Both the position numbers and the translations under genes were made by a program. A DNA stretch of 64,000 bases. It comes from Actinomadura violacea (GTDB lineage Bacteria > Actinomycetota > Actinomycetes > Streptosporangiales > Streptosporangiaceae). The stretch spans positions 1 to 64,000 of the forward strand of contig NZ_JAGEPF010000048.1 of NCBI RefSeq assembly GCF_017573465.1, written 5' to 3'. Shown here piece after piece: positions 35,084 through 43,362 of this stretch; position 1 is the stretch's first letter; each line of letters starts with the position of its first letter. The notes beneath the pieces were generated by a model. It saw only the letters and a program-made list of their open reading frames with translations, had not been told where the DNA came from and did not search any database.

Positions 35084-35827
35084 TCACCAGGGGACGGGCT
35101 GACCGGGCTTCTCGGCGCCGCCCTGGAAGGCGCCGTTCGGGCCGTCGTCGCCCACCGTCGCCAGCAGCACGACCTCCTCCGCGCCCTGCACCGGCGTGCG
35201 GAAGCCGCTGTTGCCGTTCAGGTCGGTGGCGCAGTAGCCGGGGTTGGCGAGGTTCACCTTGATCTGGGTGTCGGCCAGTTCCTTGGCGTAGGCGATCGTG
35301 ACGGCGTTCAGCGCCGTCTTCGAGGAGTTGTACGCCAGCAGGTTGAACGGGAAGAACGGGCTGGACGGGTCGGTCAGCAGCGTCAGCGAGCCGAGCTCGC
35401 TGGACAGGTTGACGATGCGGCCGGCGGGGGAGCGGCGCAGCAGCGGGAGCATCGCGTTGGTGACGGCGACGACGCCGAACACGTTGGTCTCGTAGGTCTC
35501 GCGCAGCCCGTCCATCGACGTCGCACTGGGCGCGCCGTACGCGGACGACGGCGAGATGCCGGCGTTGTTGACCAGGACGTCGAGCCGCCCGTGCTCCTCC
35601 TCGATCCGCTGCGCGGCGGCGTCGACGCTCGCCGCGTCGGTGACGTCGATCCGGACGAAGCGGGCGTCGACGCCCTGGCCGGCGAGGTCGGCCGCGGCCT
35701 TCTCGCCGAGTTCGGTGTTGCGGGCGCCGACCAGGACGGTCATGCCCTTCTCGCCGAGGAGACGGGCGGTCTCGAAACCGATCCCCTTGTTGGCTCCGGT
35801 GATGAGCGCGATCTGCGTGGTGTTCAT
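35084..35827 (-). CDS. SDR family oxidoreductase, copy 2 of duplicated pair
   Basis: This 247-aa short-chain dehydrogenase has TGANKGIG, NNAGIS and the SSELGSL...YNSSK catalytic set. It is the paralogue of 33332-34072: the first 40 residues and the middle are nearly the same, with differences in the substrate loop (SPSSAYGAPSATS against TSTDASGSGRSTP) and the C terminus, which ends without the Ala/Gly insertion of copy 1. The same control region precedes both. The changes suggest that the copies now act on different substrates. Confidence 0.92.
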   Translation of the reverse strand: MNTTQIALITGANKGIGFETARLLGEKGMTVLVGARNTELGEKAAADLAGQGVDARFVRIDVTDAASVDAAAQRIEEEHGRLDVLVNNAGISPSSAYGAPSATSMDGLRETYETNVFGVVAVTNAMLPLLRRSPAGRIVNLSSELGSLTLLTDPSSPFFPFNLLAYNSSKTALNAVTIAYAKELADTQIKVNLANPGYCATDLNGNSGFRTPVQGAEEVVLLATVGDDGPNGAFQGGAEKPGQPVPW

Positions 35828-35832
35828 GGCTT

Positions 35833-35888
35833 CAGCCTGTTGCGGACCGGCCCGCGATAGGAGAGACCGCTCGAAGCTGGGATCGGCG
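35833..35888. repeat. 56-bp control-region repeat, copy 2
   Basis: Identical to 34078-34133 and in the same position between SDR and XRE genes. Beyond the 56 bp, one mismatch is followed by more matching bases (TACCACC). Confidence 0.85.
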
Positions 35889-35940
35889 GTACCACCTTGG
35901 GGACGGCCGCCCGGCCGTTGCGTCCGCCATGCTGGGACGT

Positions 35941-36783
35941 ATGGACAGGCAGGAGACGGCCGCGTTCCTGCGCGCGCGCCGGGCCCGTGTGCAGCCCGCC
36001 GACGTCGGCTTGCAGTCCGGGACGCGCCGCCGGACGCCCGGTCTGCGCCGGGAGGAGGTCGCCCGCCTCGCCGGCATGTCGGTGGACTACTACATCCGGC
36101 TGGAACAGGGGCGCGGACCGAGGCCGTCAAGGCAGATCCTCGCGGCGCTGGCGCGCGCGCTGAGGCTCTCCGATGACGAGCGCAGCCACCTCTACAACCT
36201 CGCGGGCGAGCCGATGGGGCCGCCGCCAGGACCGCCGCAGGAAGTGCCCGCGGGCATCCTGCATCTGCTGGAACGGCTGGACGACACTCCCGCGTACGTC
36301 CTGGATGCCAAATACGACGTCCTCGCCTGGAACGACATGGCGGCGGCGCTGATCGCCGACTTCTCCGAGGTCTCGCCGCGCGAACGCAACATCGTGCGGG
36401 CGTTCTTCCTCCACCCCGACGCCTGCCTCATCGACGATGACGACGAATACGGGAAGTTCGCACAGCAGAGCGTCGCCGACCTGAGAGCGGCGGCCGGGCG
36501 CTATCCGCATGACCCCGGAATCAAGGCGCTCGTCAATGAACTGAATGAGAGCAGCGACCTGTTCCGCCGGCTATGGGACCGGCATCAGATCGAGGTCCGG
36601 CGCAACGGCGTGAAACGCATGAAGCATCCGGTCGTGGGCGACCTCGAAGTGTTCTGCGACGTCCTCGTCGTCCCCGACCGGGACCAGAAGGTCGTCCTCT
36701 ACACCGCCGCGCCGGGCACCCCGTCGCACGAGGCGCTGAAACTGCTCCGGGTCGTCGGGACCCAGGACCTCAGCACGCGCTGA
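35941..36783 (+). CDS. XRE/MmyB-type regulator, copy 2 of duplicated pair
   Basis: This 280-aa paralogue of 34186-35028 has the same helix-turn-helix (RRTPGLRREEVARLAGMSVD) with almost no change, so both regulators probably bind the same operator. The ligand-binding half differs more (FFLHPDACLIDDDDEYG against TSPVADRYDTDEYV), which points to different or shifted ligands. Start is the ATG at 35941; an in-frame ATG lies four codons upstream, as in copy 1. The codon use near 36500-36560 is slightly less GC-rich than its neighbours. Confidence 0.92.
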   Translation: MDRQETAAFLRARRARVQPADVGLQSGTRRRTPGLRREEVARLAGMSVDYYIRLEQGRGPRPSRQILAALARALRLSDDERSHLYNLAGEPMGPPPGPPQEVPAGILHLLERLDDTPAYVLDAKYDVLAWNDMAAALIADFSEVSPRERNIVRAFFLHPDACLIDDDDEYGKFAQQSVADLRAAAGRYPHDPGIKALVNELNESSDLFRRLWDRHQIEVRRNGVKRMKHPVVGDLEVFCDVLVVPDRDQKVVLYTAAPGTPSHEALKLLRVVGTQDLSTR

Positions 36784-36810
36784 GGCCCCGGGCCCCTCTG
36801 GCCGGCCGGG

Positions 36811-38355
36811 TCAGCGCAGCTCGCGCTTGAGGATCTTGCCGGTGGCGGTCATCGGGAGCTCGTCCCGGAACTCCACGATCCGCGGGTACTTGTAGTTGGC
36901 GAACTGCTCCTTGCCCCACGCGATCAGCTCGTCCTCGGTGACCGCGGCGCCGGGCTTGCGGATCACGTACGCCTTGACCTCCTCGCCGTGGCTCGGGTGC
37001 GGCACGCCCACCACCGCGGCCAGCGAGACGTCCGGATGGGTCATCAGGACCTCCTCCAGCTCCCGCGGGTACACGTTGTAACCGCCCCGGATGATCATGT
37101 CCTTGGAGCGGTCGATGATGTAGTAGTAGCCCTCCTCGTCGCGGCGGGCCACGTCGCCGGTGCGGAACCAGCCGTCCTTGATCGCCTCGGCGGTCGCCTC
37201 GGGCCGGTTGTAGTAGCCCTTCATGATGTTGTGGCCGCGCACGGCGATCTCGCCGGGGCCCTCGCCCTCGACGTCCTTCCACTCGTCGTTGACGAGCTTC
37301 ATCTCCACGCCCCAGACCGGCAGCCCGATCGAGCCCGGCTTGGTCGGCCGGTCGGGCCGGTTGAACGAGCACACCGGGGAGGTCTCCGACAGCCCGTAGC
37401 CCTCCAGGACGTTCATCCCGAACTTGTCCCGGACGCCCTTGATGACCTCCATCGGCAGCGCCGCGCCGCCCGACACCGCGACCCGCAGGGTCTCCCGGAT
37501 CGTCGCGACGTCCGCGGCGGAGGTGTCGTCGCTCAGCAGCGCCCAGTACATGGTCGGGACGCCGGCGAAGATCGTCACCTTCTCCTTCACCATCAGCTCG
37601 ACCGCCTCCTTGGCGTCGAACCGCGGCTGCATGACGAGCGTGCCGCGCCGGTAGAACCCGACGTTCATCACGCACGTCTGCCCGAAGATGTGGAACAGCG
37701 GCAGCGTCACCAGCGAGGTGTCGTGCAGCGTCCGCGCGAACAGCGTGTCGTCCACCATCGCGTTCATCAGCAGGTTGCCGTGCGTGAGCTCGGCGCCCTT
37801 CGGCTGCCCGGTCGTCCCGCTGGTGTAGATGATCACCGCGGTGTCGGTGCCCTCGGTCCGCTCGGTCTCGAAGGTGCCCGGCTGCCCGGCGAGCGCCGCC
37901 CAGAACAGCTCGGCGCCCTCGACCGGCGACTCGGTCGCGGCCGGGTTCGCCGGCAGCAGGAAGAAGTGCTCGCAGCCCTCCGCCTGCTCGAAGCCCGCGC
38001 GGCCGGCCTCGCCGAGCGGCAGCTGCGGCGTCCCCTCGAAGCAGAAGAACGCCTTGGCCTCGGAGTCGGCCAGGTGGTAGGCGATCTCGCGCGGCTTGAG
38101 CAGCACGTTCAGCGGGACGACCACCGCGCCGGCCTTGAGCGCGCCGAAGTACACCATCGGGAAGTACGGCAGGTTCGGGCTGGACAGCGCCACCTTGTCG
38201 CCGGGGCGCACGCCGCGCGACCGCAGCAGGTTCGCGACCTGGTTCGCGACCGAGTCGACGAAGGAGTACGGCAGCCGCAGGTCGCCGAACACGACGGCGT
38301 CGCGGTCGGGCGTCTCCCTGGCGGCGTCCTCCAGCAGCACGGACAGGTTGAGCAT
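36811..38355 (-). CDS. AMP-binding acyl-CoA ligase (long-chain type)
   Basis: This 514-aa ANL-superfamily ligase has the P-loop YTSGTTGQPKGAEL, the motif GYGLSETSPV, RTGDVARRDEEGYYYIIDRSKD (A8 hinge region) and the catalytic lysine in TATGKILKRELR at the C terminus. It should activate a carboxylic acid, probably a fatty acid, as acyl-AMP and then acyl-CoA. Start 38355 has GAGGAG seven bases upstream. It is convergent with the second XRE regulator. Beyond the class, substrate chain length cannot be read from sequence; FadD13-like enzymes of similar length handle long chains. Confidence 0.9.
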   Translation of the reverse strand: MLNLSVLLEDAARETPDRDAVVFGDLRLPYSFVDSVANQVANLLRSRGVRPGDKVALSSPNLPYFPMVYFGALKAGAVVVPLNVLLKPREIAYHLADSEAKAFFCFEGTPQLPLGEAGRAGFEQAEGCEHFFLLPANPAATESPVEGAELFWAALAGQPGTFETERTEGTDTAVIIYTSGTTGQPKGAELTHGNLLMNAMVDDTLFARTLHDTSLVTLPLFHIFGQTCVMNVGFYRRGTLVMQPRFDAKEAVELMVKEKVTIFAGVPTMYWALLSDDTSAADVATIRETLRVAVSGGAALPMEVIKGVRDKFGMNVLEGYGLSETSPVCSFNRPDRPTKPGSIGLPVWGVEMKLVNDEWKDVEGEGPGEIAVRGHNIMKGYYNRPEATAEAIKDGWFRTGDVARRDEEGYYYIIDRSKDMIIRGGYNVYPRELEEVLMTHPDVSLAAVVGVPHPSHGEEVKAYVIRKPGAAVTEDELIAWGKEQFANYKYPRIVEFRDELPMTATGKILKRELR

Positions 38356-38520
38356 GGCACTCCTCGCGCGGAAAGGTGACCGGCCGGTTTGTTACCGAGG
38401 AGTCTATGACCAGGTGGCCAGGCGGGACGTGGGGTCCCGCCTGGCCGGGGGCGGGCAGGCCCGGGGCGGGGCGGACCGCGGCCGGGAGGGGCGGTCACGG
38501 CGGTCCGGCCGCCCCGGTGC

Positions 38521-39108
38521 TCAGCCGAAGTCGACGTCCGAGCACTGGTAGAAGGCGTTGCCGGTGTCGGCGATGTCCCAGACGGCCAGGATCATGTGCC
38601 GGCCGTGCTTGGCGGGCAGCGTCCCGCTGTGGCTGACGTCGTACGGCGGACGCTGCCCGCCGTAGTTCACCTGGAGGAACGGCGTCAGGTCGAGTTGCGC
38701 GCGGGTGAGCGGCTGCGCGGGGTTCCAGCCGTCCCGCGTGATGAAGTAGCGGAACGAGGTGGTGGCGTGGGCGGCGGTGAGGTGCCAGGTGAAGGTGTAC
38801 GGCCCGCCGGCCACCTTCGTGGCGGGCCAGGTGCCGCCGCGCGGGTCGTCGAGCGGGGCCCAGCGGCTGTCGCCGGCCGCGCAGAGCGTCCCGTCGGCGG
38901 GGCCGGACTGGGGGAAGCCCTTGGGGCCCTCGGTGCTCTGCGGCTCCCACTGGATGGGGCCGCAGTTCTGGACGGCGCCCTGCTTGCACAGCAGCGCCCG
39001 GCTGGGCGGGTTGCTGGTGTAGCCGTGGGCGAGGGCGGGAGCGGCGGTGAGGAGCGAGGCGCCGACGCCGACCGCGGCGGCGATGGCGAGGGTGGACTTG
39101 CGTGGCAT
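38521..39108 (-). CDS. Secreted lytic polysaccharide monooxygenase (AA10)
   Basis: This 195-aa protein has a signal peptide ending ALA before His28, so the mature protein starts HGYT; that N-terminal His together with His114 (in TAAHATTSFRYF) forms the copper histidine brace of AA10 enzymes (formerly CBM33). Both positions equal those of CBP21. It should cleave chitin or cellulose by oxidation outside the cell. Six cysteines in the mature part may form disulfides. No extra binding module is attached. It has no chitinase neighbour; the gap to the acyl-CoA ligase upstream of it on this strand is 412 nt of other features. Confidence 0.95.
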   Translation of the reverse strand: MPRKSTLAIAAAVGVGASLLTAAPALAHGYTSNPPSRALLCKQGAVQNCGPIQWEPQSTEGPKGFPQSGPADGTLCAAGDSRWAPLDDPRGGTWPATKVAGGPYTFTWHLTAAHATTSFRYFITRDGWNPAQPLTRAQLDLTPFLQVNYGGQRPPYDVSHSGTLPAKHGRHMILAVWDIADTGNAFYQCSDVDFG

Positions 39109-39277
39109 GCGCGTCTCCTTGGCGGGGGTGGCCCCCTCTGGGTGAAGGGACCGGAGCGAGCCTCGGCCGGATCCTCCTTTTAAATAGGAAACTTTCCTTT
39201 TGAATGAGGATCGGCGATCCCGCGTCGCGCGTCAACCCCCCGGCCCCGAGGGCCCGCCCGAAGGCTTGCGGTTGCGC

Positions 39278-39283
39278 TACTCT
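39278..39283 (+). promoter_or_regulatory. -10 element of the leuS leader transcript
   Basis: TACTCT fits the TANNNT -10 pattern and lies 6 nt before the ATG of the leader peptide, the spacing seen in leaderless actinobacterial transcripts. No clear -35 is present. The region 39109-39277 holds no gene that I can support. Confidence 0.5.
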
Positions 39284-39289
39284 TGATGT

Positions 39290-39325
39290 ATGTCGGCCAG
39301 GCTGCTCCTTCAACGACCACGTTGA
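39290..39325 (+). CDS. leuS leader peptide with three leucine codons in a row
   Basis: An 11-codon open frame reads MSARLLLQRPR, with the three central codons CTG CTC CTT all leucine, then TGA. It sits just before two hairpins and about 100 nt before leuS. The ATG is placed for leaderless translation, 6 nt after a TACTCT -10. Consecutive codons for the amino acid used by the downstream enzyme are the hallmark of ribosome-mediated attenuation. No protein function is implied. Too short for standard gene calling. Other frames through this stretch show no leucine run. Confidence 0.75.
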   Translation: MSARLLLQRPR

Positions 39326-39345
39326 CGCATCGACGTCGACGTGGT
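39316..39345 (+). promoter_or_regulatory. Leader hairpin overlapping the leader-peptide stop
   Basis: A 12-bp stem (39316-39327 with 39334-39345, one G-U pair, 6-nt loop) spans the end of the leader peptide, including its stop codon. A ribosome translating to the stop would melt its left arm. It abuts the terminator-like hairpin at 39346 without sharing bases, so how the two exclude each other is not clear from sequence. Confidence 0.6.
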
Positions 39346-39367
39346 GGCCCCTCCTGCGCGAGGGGCC
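39346..39367 (+). terminator. Attenuator terminator hairpin before leuS
   Basis: A perfect 8-bp GC stem (39346-39353 with 39360-39367) with a 6-nt loop is followed by GTTTC. It lies between the leader peptide and leuS, so termination here would lower leuS expression when leucyl-tRNA is plentiful. Confidence 0.6.
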
Positions 39368-39428
39368 GTTTCATGTGACGGACAGCCCCGTAGGCCCTGT
39401 GACCCCAGACGGAGACCGGAGCGGAAGC

Positions 39429-41897
39429 GTGAGCAGCGACGAGCAGTACGACCCACGGGCGGTTCAGGACAAGTGGCAGGCCCGCTGGGCGGAGCTCGAC
39501 CCCTTCACGGCCGAGGACAAGGACGAGGGCCGCGAGCGGCGCTACGCGCTGGACATGTTCCCCTACCCCAGCGGCGACCTGCACATGGGGCACGCCGAGG
39601 CGTTCGCCATCGGCGACGTCGTCGCCCGCTACTGGTTCCAGCGCGGCCACAACGTCCTGCACCCCATCGGCTGGGACTCCTTCGGCCTGCCCGCCGAGAA
39701 CGCCGCGATCAAGCGCGACTCGCACCCCGCCGAGTGGACCTACGCCAACATCGACACCCAGGCCGCCTCGTTCCGCCGCTACGCCCCGTCCTTCGACTGG
39801 ACGCGCCGCCTGCACACCTCCGACCCCGAGTACTACAAGTGGACGCAGTGGCTGTTCCTGCGCTTCTACGAGCGGGGCCTGGCCTACCGCAAGGGCGGCC
39901 ACGTCAACTGGTGCCCCAAGGACCAGACCGTCCTGGCCAACGAGCAGGTCGTCGGCGGGCACTGCGAGCGCTGCGGCGCGCTGGTCGAGAAGCGCGTGCT
40001 GACCCAGTGGTACTTCAAGATCACCGACTACGCGGACCGGCTGCTGGACGACATGGCGCAGCTGGAGGGCAAGTGGCCCGAGCGCGTCCTGCTGATGCAG
40101 CGCAACTGGATCGGCCGCTCCACCGGCGCCGACGTCGACTTCGTCATCGAGGGCCGGGACGAGCCCGTCACCGTCTACACCACCCGCCCCGACACCCTGT
40201 TCGGCGCCACCTTCATGGTCGTCGCCGCCGACGCCGCGCTGGCCGAGGAGGTCTGCCACCCCGACCAGCGCGCCGCGTTCGAGGCCTACCGCGAGGAGGT
40301 CTCGCGGGAGAGCGAGATCGAGCGGCTGTCCACCGAGCGCGAGAAGACCGGCGTGTTCCTGGGCCGCTACGCGGTCAACCCCGTCAACGGCGAGCGGCTG
40401 CCGGTCTGGGCGTCGGACTACGTGCTGGCCGAGTACGGGCACGGCGCGATCATGGCGGTGCCCGCGCACGACCAGCGCGACCTGGACTTCGCGCTGAAGT
40501 TCGGGCTGCCGGTCCGCACCGTCGTGGAGACCGGGCTGCCCGACCCCGCCGAGACCGGCATGGCCACCCCCGGCGACGGCCGGCTGGTCAACTCCGGCCC
40601 GATCGACGGGCTGGGCAAGGCCGACGGCATCGCCCGGATCATCGAGGTGCTGGACGAGCGCGGAACCGGACGCTCCTCCGTCAACTTCCGGCTGCGCGAC
40701 TGGCTGGTGTCGCGGCAGCGGTTCTGGGGCTGCCCGATCCCGATCGTGCACTGCCCGGCGTGCGGCGAGGTCCCGGTCCCGGACGACCAGCTGCCCGTCC
40801 GGCTGCCGGAGAACCTGCGCGGCGCCGACCTGGCGCCCAAGGGCACCTCGCCGCTGGCCGCCGCGTCCGACTGGGTGAACGTCGAGTGCCCGAAGTGCGG
40901 CGGCGCCGCCAAGCGCGACACCGACACCATGGACACCTTCGTCGACTCGTCCTGGTACTACTTCCGGTACTGCTCGCCCGGCTACGAGGGCGGCCCGTTC
41001 GACGTCGAGCAGGTCCGCCGCTGGATGCCGGTCGACCAGTACACCGGCGGCGTCGAGCACGCGATCCTGCACCTGCTGTACAGCCGGTTCTTCACCAAGG
41101 TCCTGTACGACATGGGCATGGTCGACTTCACCGAGCCGTTCACCCGGCTGCTGAACCAGGGCCAGGTGATCCTGAACGGCAGCGGGATGTCGAAGTCGAC
41201 CGGCAACCTGGTCGACCTGGGCGACCAGATCGGCGAGTTCGGCGTGGACGTCGTCCGGCTGGCGATGCTGTTCTCCGGCCCGCCCGAGGACGACATCGAC
41301 TGGGCCGACGTGTCCCCGCACGGCATGTCCAAGTTCCTGACCCGGGTGCACCGCATCGCCACCGAGGTGTCCTCCGCGCCCGGCGCCGACCCCGCGTCCG
41401 GCGACACCGAGCTGCGCCGCGCCACCGCCCGCACCGTCGACGAGGCCACCAGGATGGTCGAGACGCAGCGGTTCAACGTGGCGATCGCGCGGATCATGGA
41501 GCTGGTCACCGCCACCCGGCGGGCGATCGACTCCGGGCCCGGCGCCGCCGACCCGGCCGTCCGCGAGGCCGCCGAGGCGATCGCGGTGCTGCTGTCGCTG
41601 TTCGCCCCCTACACCGCCGACGAGGCGTGGGAGCTGCTGGGACGCACCGCGCCGGTGATCCGCGCGGGCTGGCCGCAGGCCGACCCGGCGCTGCTGGTGG
41701 AGGAGTCGGTGACCTGCGTGGTGCAGGTCGCCGGCAAGGTCCGCGACCGGCTGGAGGTGCCGCCCGGCATCGCCGCCGAGGAGCTGGAGCGGCAGGCGCT
41801 GGCCTCCGCCAAGGTCCAGGACGCGCTGGGCGGCGCGGAGATCGCCAAGATCATCGTCCGGGCGCCGAAGATCGTGAACATCGTCCCGAAGCGCTAG
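39429..41897 (+). CDS. leuS: Leucine--tRNA ligase
   Basis: This 822-aa class Ia synthetase charges tRNA-Leu. The HIGH-type motif is PYPSGDLHMGH near residue 40, the editing (CP1) domain spans about 220-400 with TTRPDTLFGATF and the aspartate-containing HDQRDLDFA pocket, and the KMSKS-type motif is GSGMSKSTGN near 595. A zinc-type CxxC pair occurs (CPACGEVPV, CPKCGGA). Start GTG 39429 is used, with GGAG upstream; an in-frame GTG at 39375 adds 18 residues and cannot be excluded. Its leader region carries a Leu-rich peptide and hairpins, so expression likely follows leucyl-tRNA supply. It converges on lexA over a strong terminator. Confidence 0.97.
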   Translation: MSSDEQYDPRAVQDKWQARWAELDPFTAEDKDEGRERRYALDMFPYPSGDLHMGHAEAFAIGDVVARYWFQRGHNVLHPIGWDSFGLPAENAAIKRDSHPAEWTYANIDTQAASFRRYAPSFDWTRRLHTSDPEYYKWTQWLFLRFYERGLAYRKGGHVNWCPKDQTVLANEQVVGGHCERCGALVEKRVLTQWYFKITDYADRLLDDMAQLEGKWPERVLLMQRNWIGRSTGADVDFVIEGRDEPVTVYTTRPDTLFGATFMVVAADAALAEEVCHPDQRAAFEAYREEVSRESEIERLSTEREKTGVFLGRYAVNPVNGERLPVWASDYVLAEYGHGAIMAVPAHDQRDLDFALKFGLPVRTVVETGLPDPAETGMATPGDGRLVNSGPIDGLGKADGIARIIEVLDERGTGRSSVNFRLRDWLVSRQRFWGCPIPIVHCPACGEVPVPDDQLPVRLPENLRGADLAPKGTSPLAAASDWVNVECPKCGGAAKRDTDTMDTFVDSSWYYFRYCSPGYEGGPFDVEQVRRWMPVDQYTGGVEHAILHLLYSRFFTKVLYDMGMVDFTEPFTRLLNQGQVILNGSGMSKSTGNLVDLGDQIGEFGVDVVRLAMLFSGPPEDDIDWADVSPHGMSKFLTRVHRIATEVSSAPGADPASGDTELRRATARTVDEATRMVETQRFNVAIARIMELVTATRRAIDSGPGAADPAVREAAEAIAVLLSLFAPYTADEAWELLGRTAPVIRAGWPQADPALLVEESVTCVVQVAGKVRDRLEVPPGIAAEELERQALASAKVQDALGGAEIAKIIVRAPKIVNIVPKR

Positions 41898-41922
41898 GCG
41901 CACCGAGCCGGCCGCACGCGCT

Positions 41923-41958
41923 GAGGCGGCCGCGGGGATCGTCCCCCGCGGCCGCCTC
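41923..41958. terminator. Bidirectional terminator between leuS and lexA
   Basis: A perfect 15-bp GC stem (41923-41937 with 41944-41958), extended by a few more pairs with a 2-nt bulge, lies 26 nt after leuS and 36 nt before the lexA stop on the other strand. Confidence 0.85.
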
Positions 41959-41993
41959 TCAGCGTCGCTCGCACGCCCTCGCGGGGCGCCCCG

Positions 41994-42692
41994 CTACATC
42001 TTGCGCAGGACCGCCACGACGCGCCCCAGCACGGACGCCTCGTCGCCGGGGATCGGCTCGTAGGCGGAGTTCTGCGGCATCAGCCAGATGTGGCCGTCCT
42101 TGCGCTTGAACGTCTTCACCGTGGCCTCGCCGTCGATCATGGCGGCGACGATGTCGCCCTGCTCGGCGACCGGCTGCTGGCGCACCACGACCCAGTCGCC
42201 GTCCGCGATCGCCGCCTCGATCATCGAGTCGCCGGTGACCTTCAGCAGGAAGTGCGTGCCCTCGCCGACGAGCTGCTTGGGCAGCGTGAACACGTCCTCC
42301 ACGGCCTCCTCGGCGAGGATCGGCCCACCGGCGGCGATCCGGCCGACGAGCGGCACGTAGGCCGGCGCGGGCCGCGTCGAGGTCTCCTGGCCGCCCACCG
42401 CCTCGTAGGAGTCGGGCTCGGTGCGCACCGGCGTCGCGCCGGGCACCCGCACCTCGACCGCCCGCGGGCGGTTCGGGTCGCGCCGCAGGTACCCCTTGCG
42501 CTGCAGGGCCCGGAGCTGGTGCGACACGCTGGAGGTGCTGGTCAGGCCGACCGCCTCGCCGATCTCGCGCATCGAGGGCGGGTACCCCCGGCGCTGGACC
42601 GAGTCGCGGATCACCTCCAGCACCATGCGCTGCCGCTGGGTCAGGCCCGACTCCTCCGCGGGCCCGTCGGGCAGCTCCCGGACCTTGCTCAT
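41994..42692 (-). CDS. lexA: LexA, SOS response repressor
   Basis: This 232-aa repressor-protease controls DNA-damage genes. The N-terminal winged helix is at about residues 15-80 (SMREIGEAVGLTSTSSVSHQLRAL). The self-cleavage site is Ala121-Gly122, and the catalytic dyad is Ser156 (GDSMI) and Lys193 (ATVKTF). RecA-nucleoprotein filaments would trigger autocleavage. A LexA box lies 72-87 nt upstream of the start, in the gap shared with a divergent LysM gene, so autoregulation is expected. The order lexA-LysM-nrdR-nrdJ matches what is typical for actinobacteria. Confidence 0.97.
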   Translation of the reverse strand: MSKVRELPDGPAEESGLTQRQRMVLEVIRDSVQRRGYPPSMREIGEAVGLTSTSSVSHQLRALQRKGYLRRDPNRPRAVEVRVPGATPVRTEPDSYEAVGGQETSTRPAPAYVPLVGRIAAGGPILAEEAVEDVFTLPKQLVGEGTHFLLKVTGDSMIEAAIADGDWVVVRQQPVAEQGDIVAAMIDGEATVKTFKRKDGHIWLMPQNSAYEPIPGDEASVLGRVVAVLRKM

Positions 42693-42763
42693 CGCTCGTC
42701 GCCTCCCGGGCGCCTCGATCCGTCACTCCTTGTCATGAACGCTATCGCGTCCGGACGAAATGA

Positions 42764-42779
42764 TCAAACAATTGTTCGA
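42764..42779. promoter_or_regulatory. LexA box (SOS box)
   Basis: TCAAACAATTGTTCGA matches the actinobacterial LexA palindrome TCGAAC-N4-GTTCGA with one mismatch in the left arm. It lies 72 nt before lexA and 89 nt before the LysM gene, so it can serve both. Confidence 0.8.
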
Positions 42780-42834
42780 AGATGTGCTCGCGTTTCGCGG
42801 GTGGGCTGCGGTACAACATCGTACAGGCGTTCGA

Positions 42835-42850
42835 TCGAAAATTCATTCGA
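42835..42850. promoter_or_regulatory. Possible second, weaker LexA box
   Basis: TCGAAAATTCATTCGA keeps the outer TCGA halves of a LexA box but has mismatches at both inner positions. It lies 18 nt before the LysM gene start, where a bound repressor would block its transcription. Confidence 0.45.
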
Positions 42851-42867
42851 AGTCGAGGAGGGTGGAG

Positions 42868-43200
42868 ATGCCCGATTCGCCGTCCGCCGAGCGGGCCCCG
42901 CTGCGGCTGACCCGCCGCGGCCGCACGGTGCTGGTCGCCTTCGCCGCCGCCGTCACGCTCGCCGCCCTCTGGGTGGACGGCGGCACCGGCGCCTTCGCCG
43001 GCGGCCGCGCCGACCACCGCGCGCCGTCCGGGCACGTCCGGACGGCCGTCGTCGAGCCCGGCGAGACCCTCTGGGGCATCGCGACCGCCTGCGACCCCGG
43101 CGCCGACCCGCGCGTCACCGTGCAGCGGATCATCGACCTCAACGGGATGGGCGGCGACCCCACGGTACAGCCCGGCCAGCGGCTCCTCCTGCCCGGCTGA
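42868..43200 (+). CDS. Membrane-anchored LysM protein divergent from lexA
   Basis: This 110-aa protein has a short basic cytoplasmic end, one membrane helix (about residues 19-36) and an extracytoplasmic LysM domain (about 58-109: VVEPGETLWGIA to VQPGQRLLLPG) for peptidoglycan binding. In mycobacteria the lexA neighbour Rv2719c (ChiZ) has the same layout, is DNA-damage-induced, and delays cell division. By position, layout and the LexA boxes this gene is likely the counterpart, an SOS cell-division brake. Sequence identity outside LysM cannot be judged. Start 42868 has GAGGAGGGTGG upstream. Confidence 0.85.
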   Translation: MPDSPSAERAPLRLTRRGRTVLVAFAAAVTLAALWVDGGTGAFAGGRADHRAPSGHVRTAVVEPGETLWGIATACDPGADPRVTVQRIIDLNGMGGDPTVQPGQRLLLPG

Positions 43201-43362
43201 CCGGCTCCCGGCGGCCGCGTCCGGCCACCTCGCGGCGACACGCCCGGGGCCGTGCGCGGGATCGCCCGACGTGACCTGGATCTACGCGGGCGGATGTGAC
43301 GGGGGTCTACTCCCGGGGCCGTGGATCAGGTTGCGTAGCCCTGCGCCGAGCCGTACGGTTGA

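Noticed and set aside
33332..36783. Mobile element as the cause of the SDR/XRE duplication
   Set aside because: No transposase, terminal inverted repeats or target-site duplication is visible at the unit ends; simple tandem duplication is enough.
39180..41903. 907-codon open frame antisense to leuS
   Set aside because: It mirrors leuS codon bias, is rich in Arg/Gly/Asp/His without domains, and leuS is certain. High GC makes long antisense frames common.
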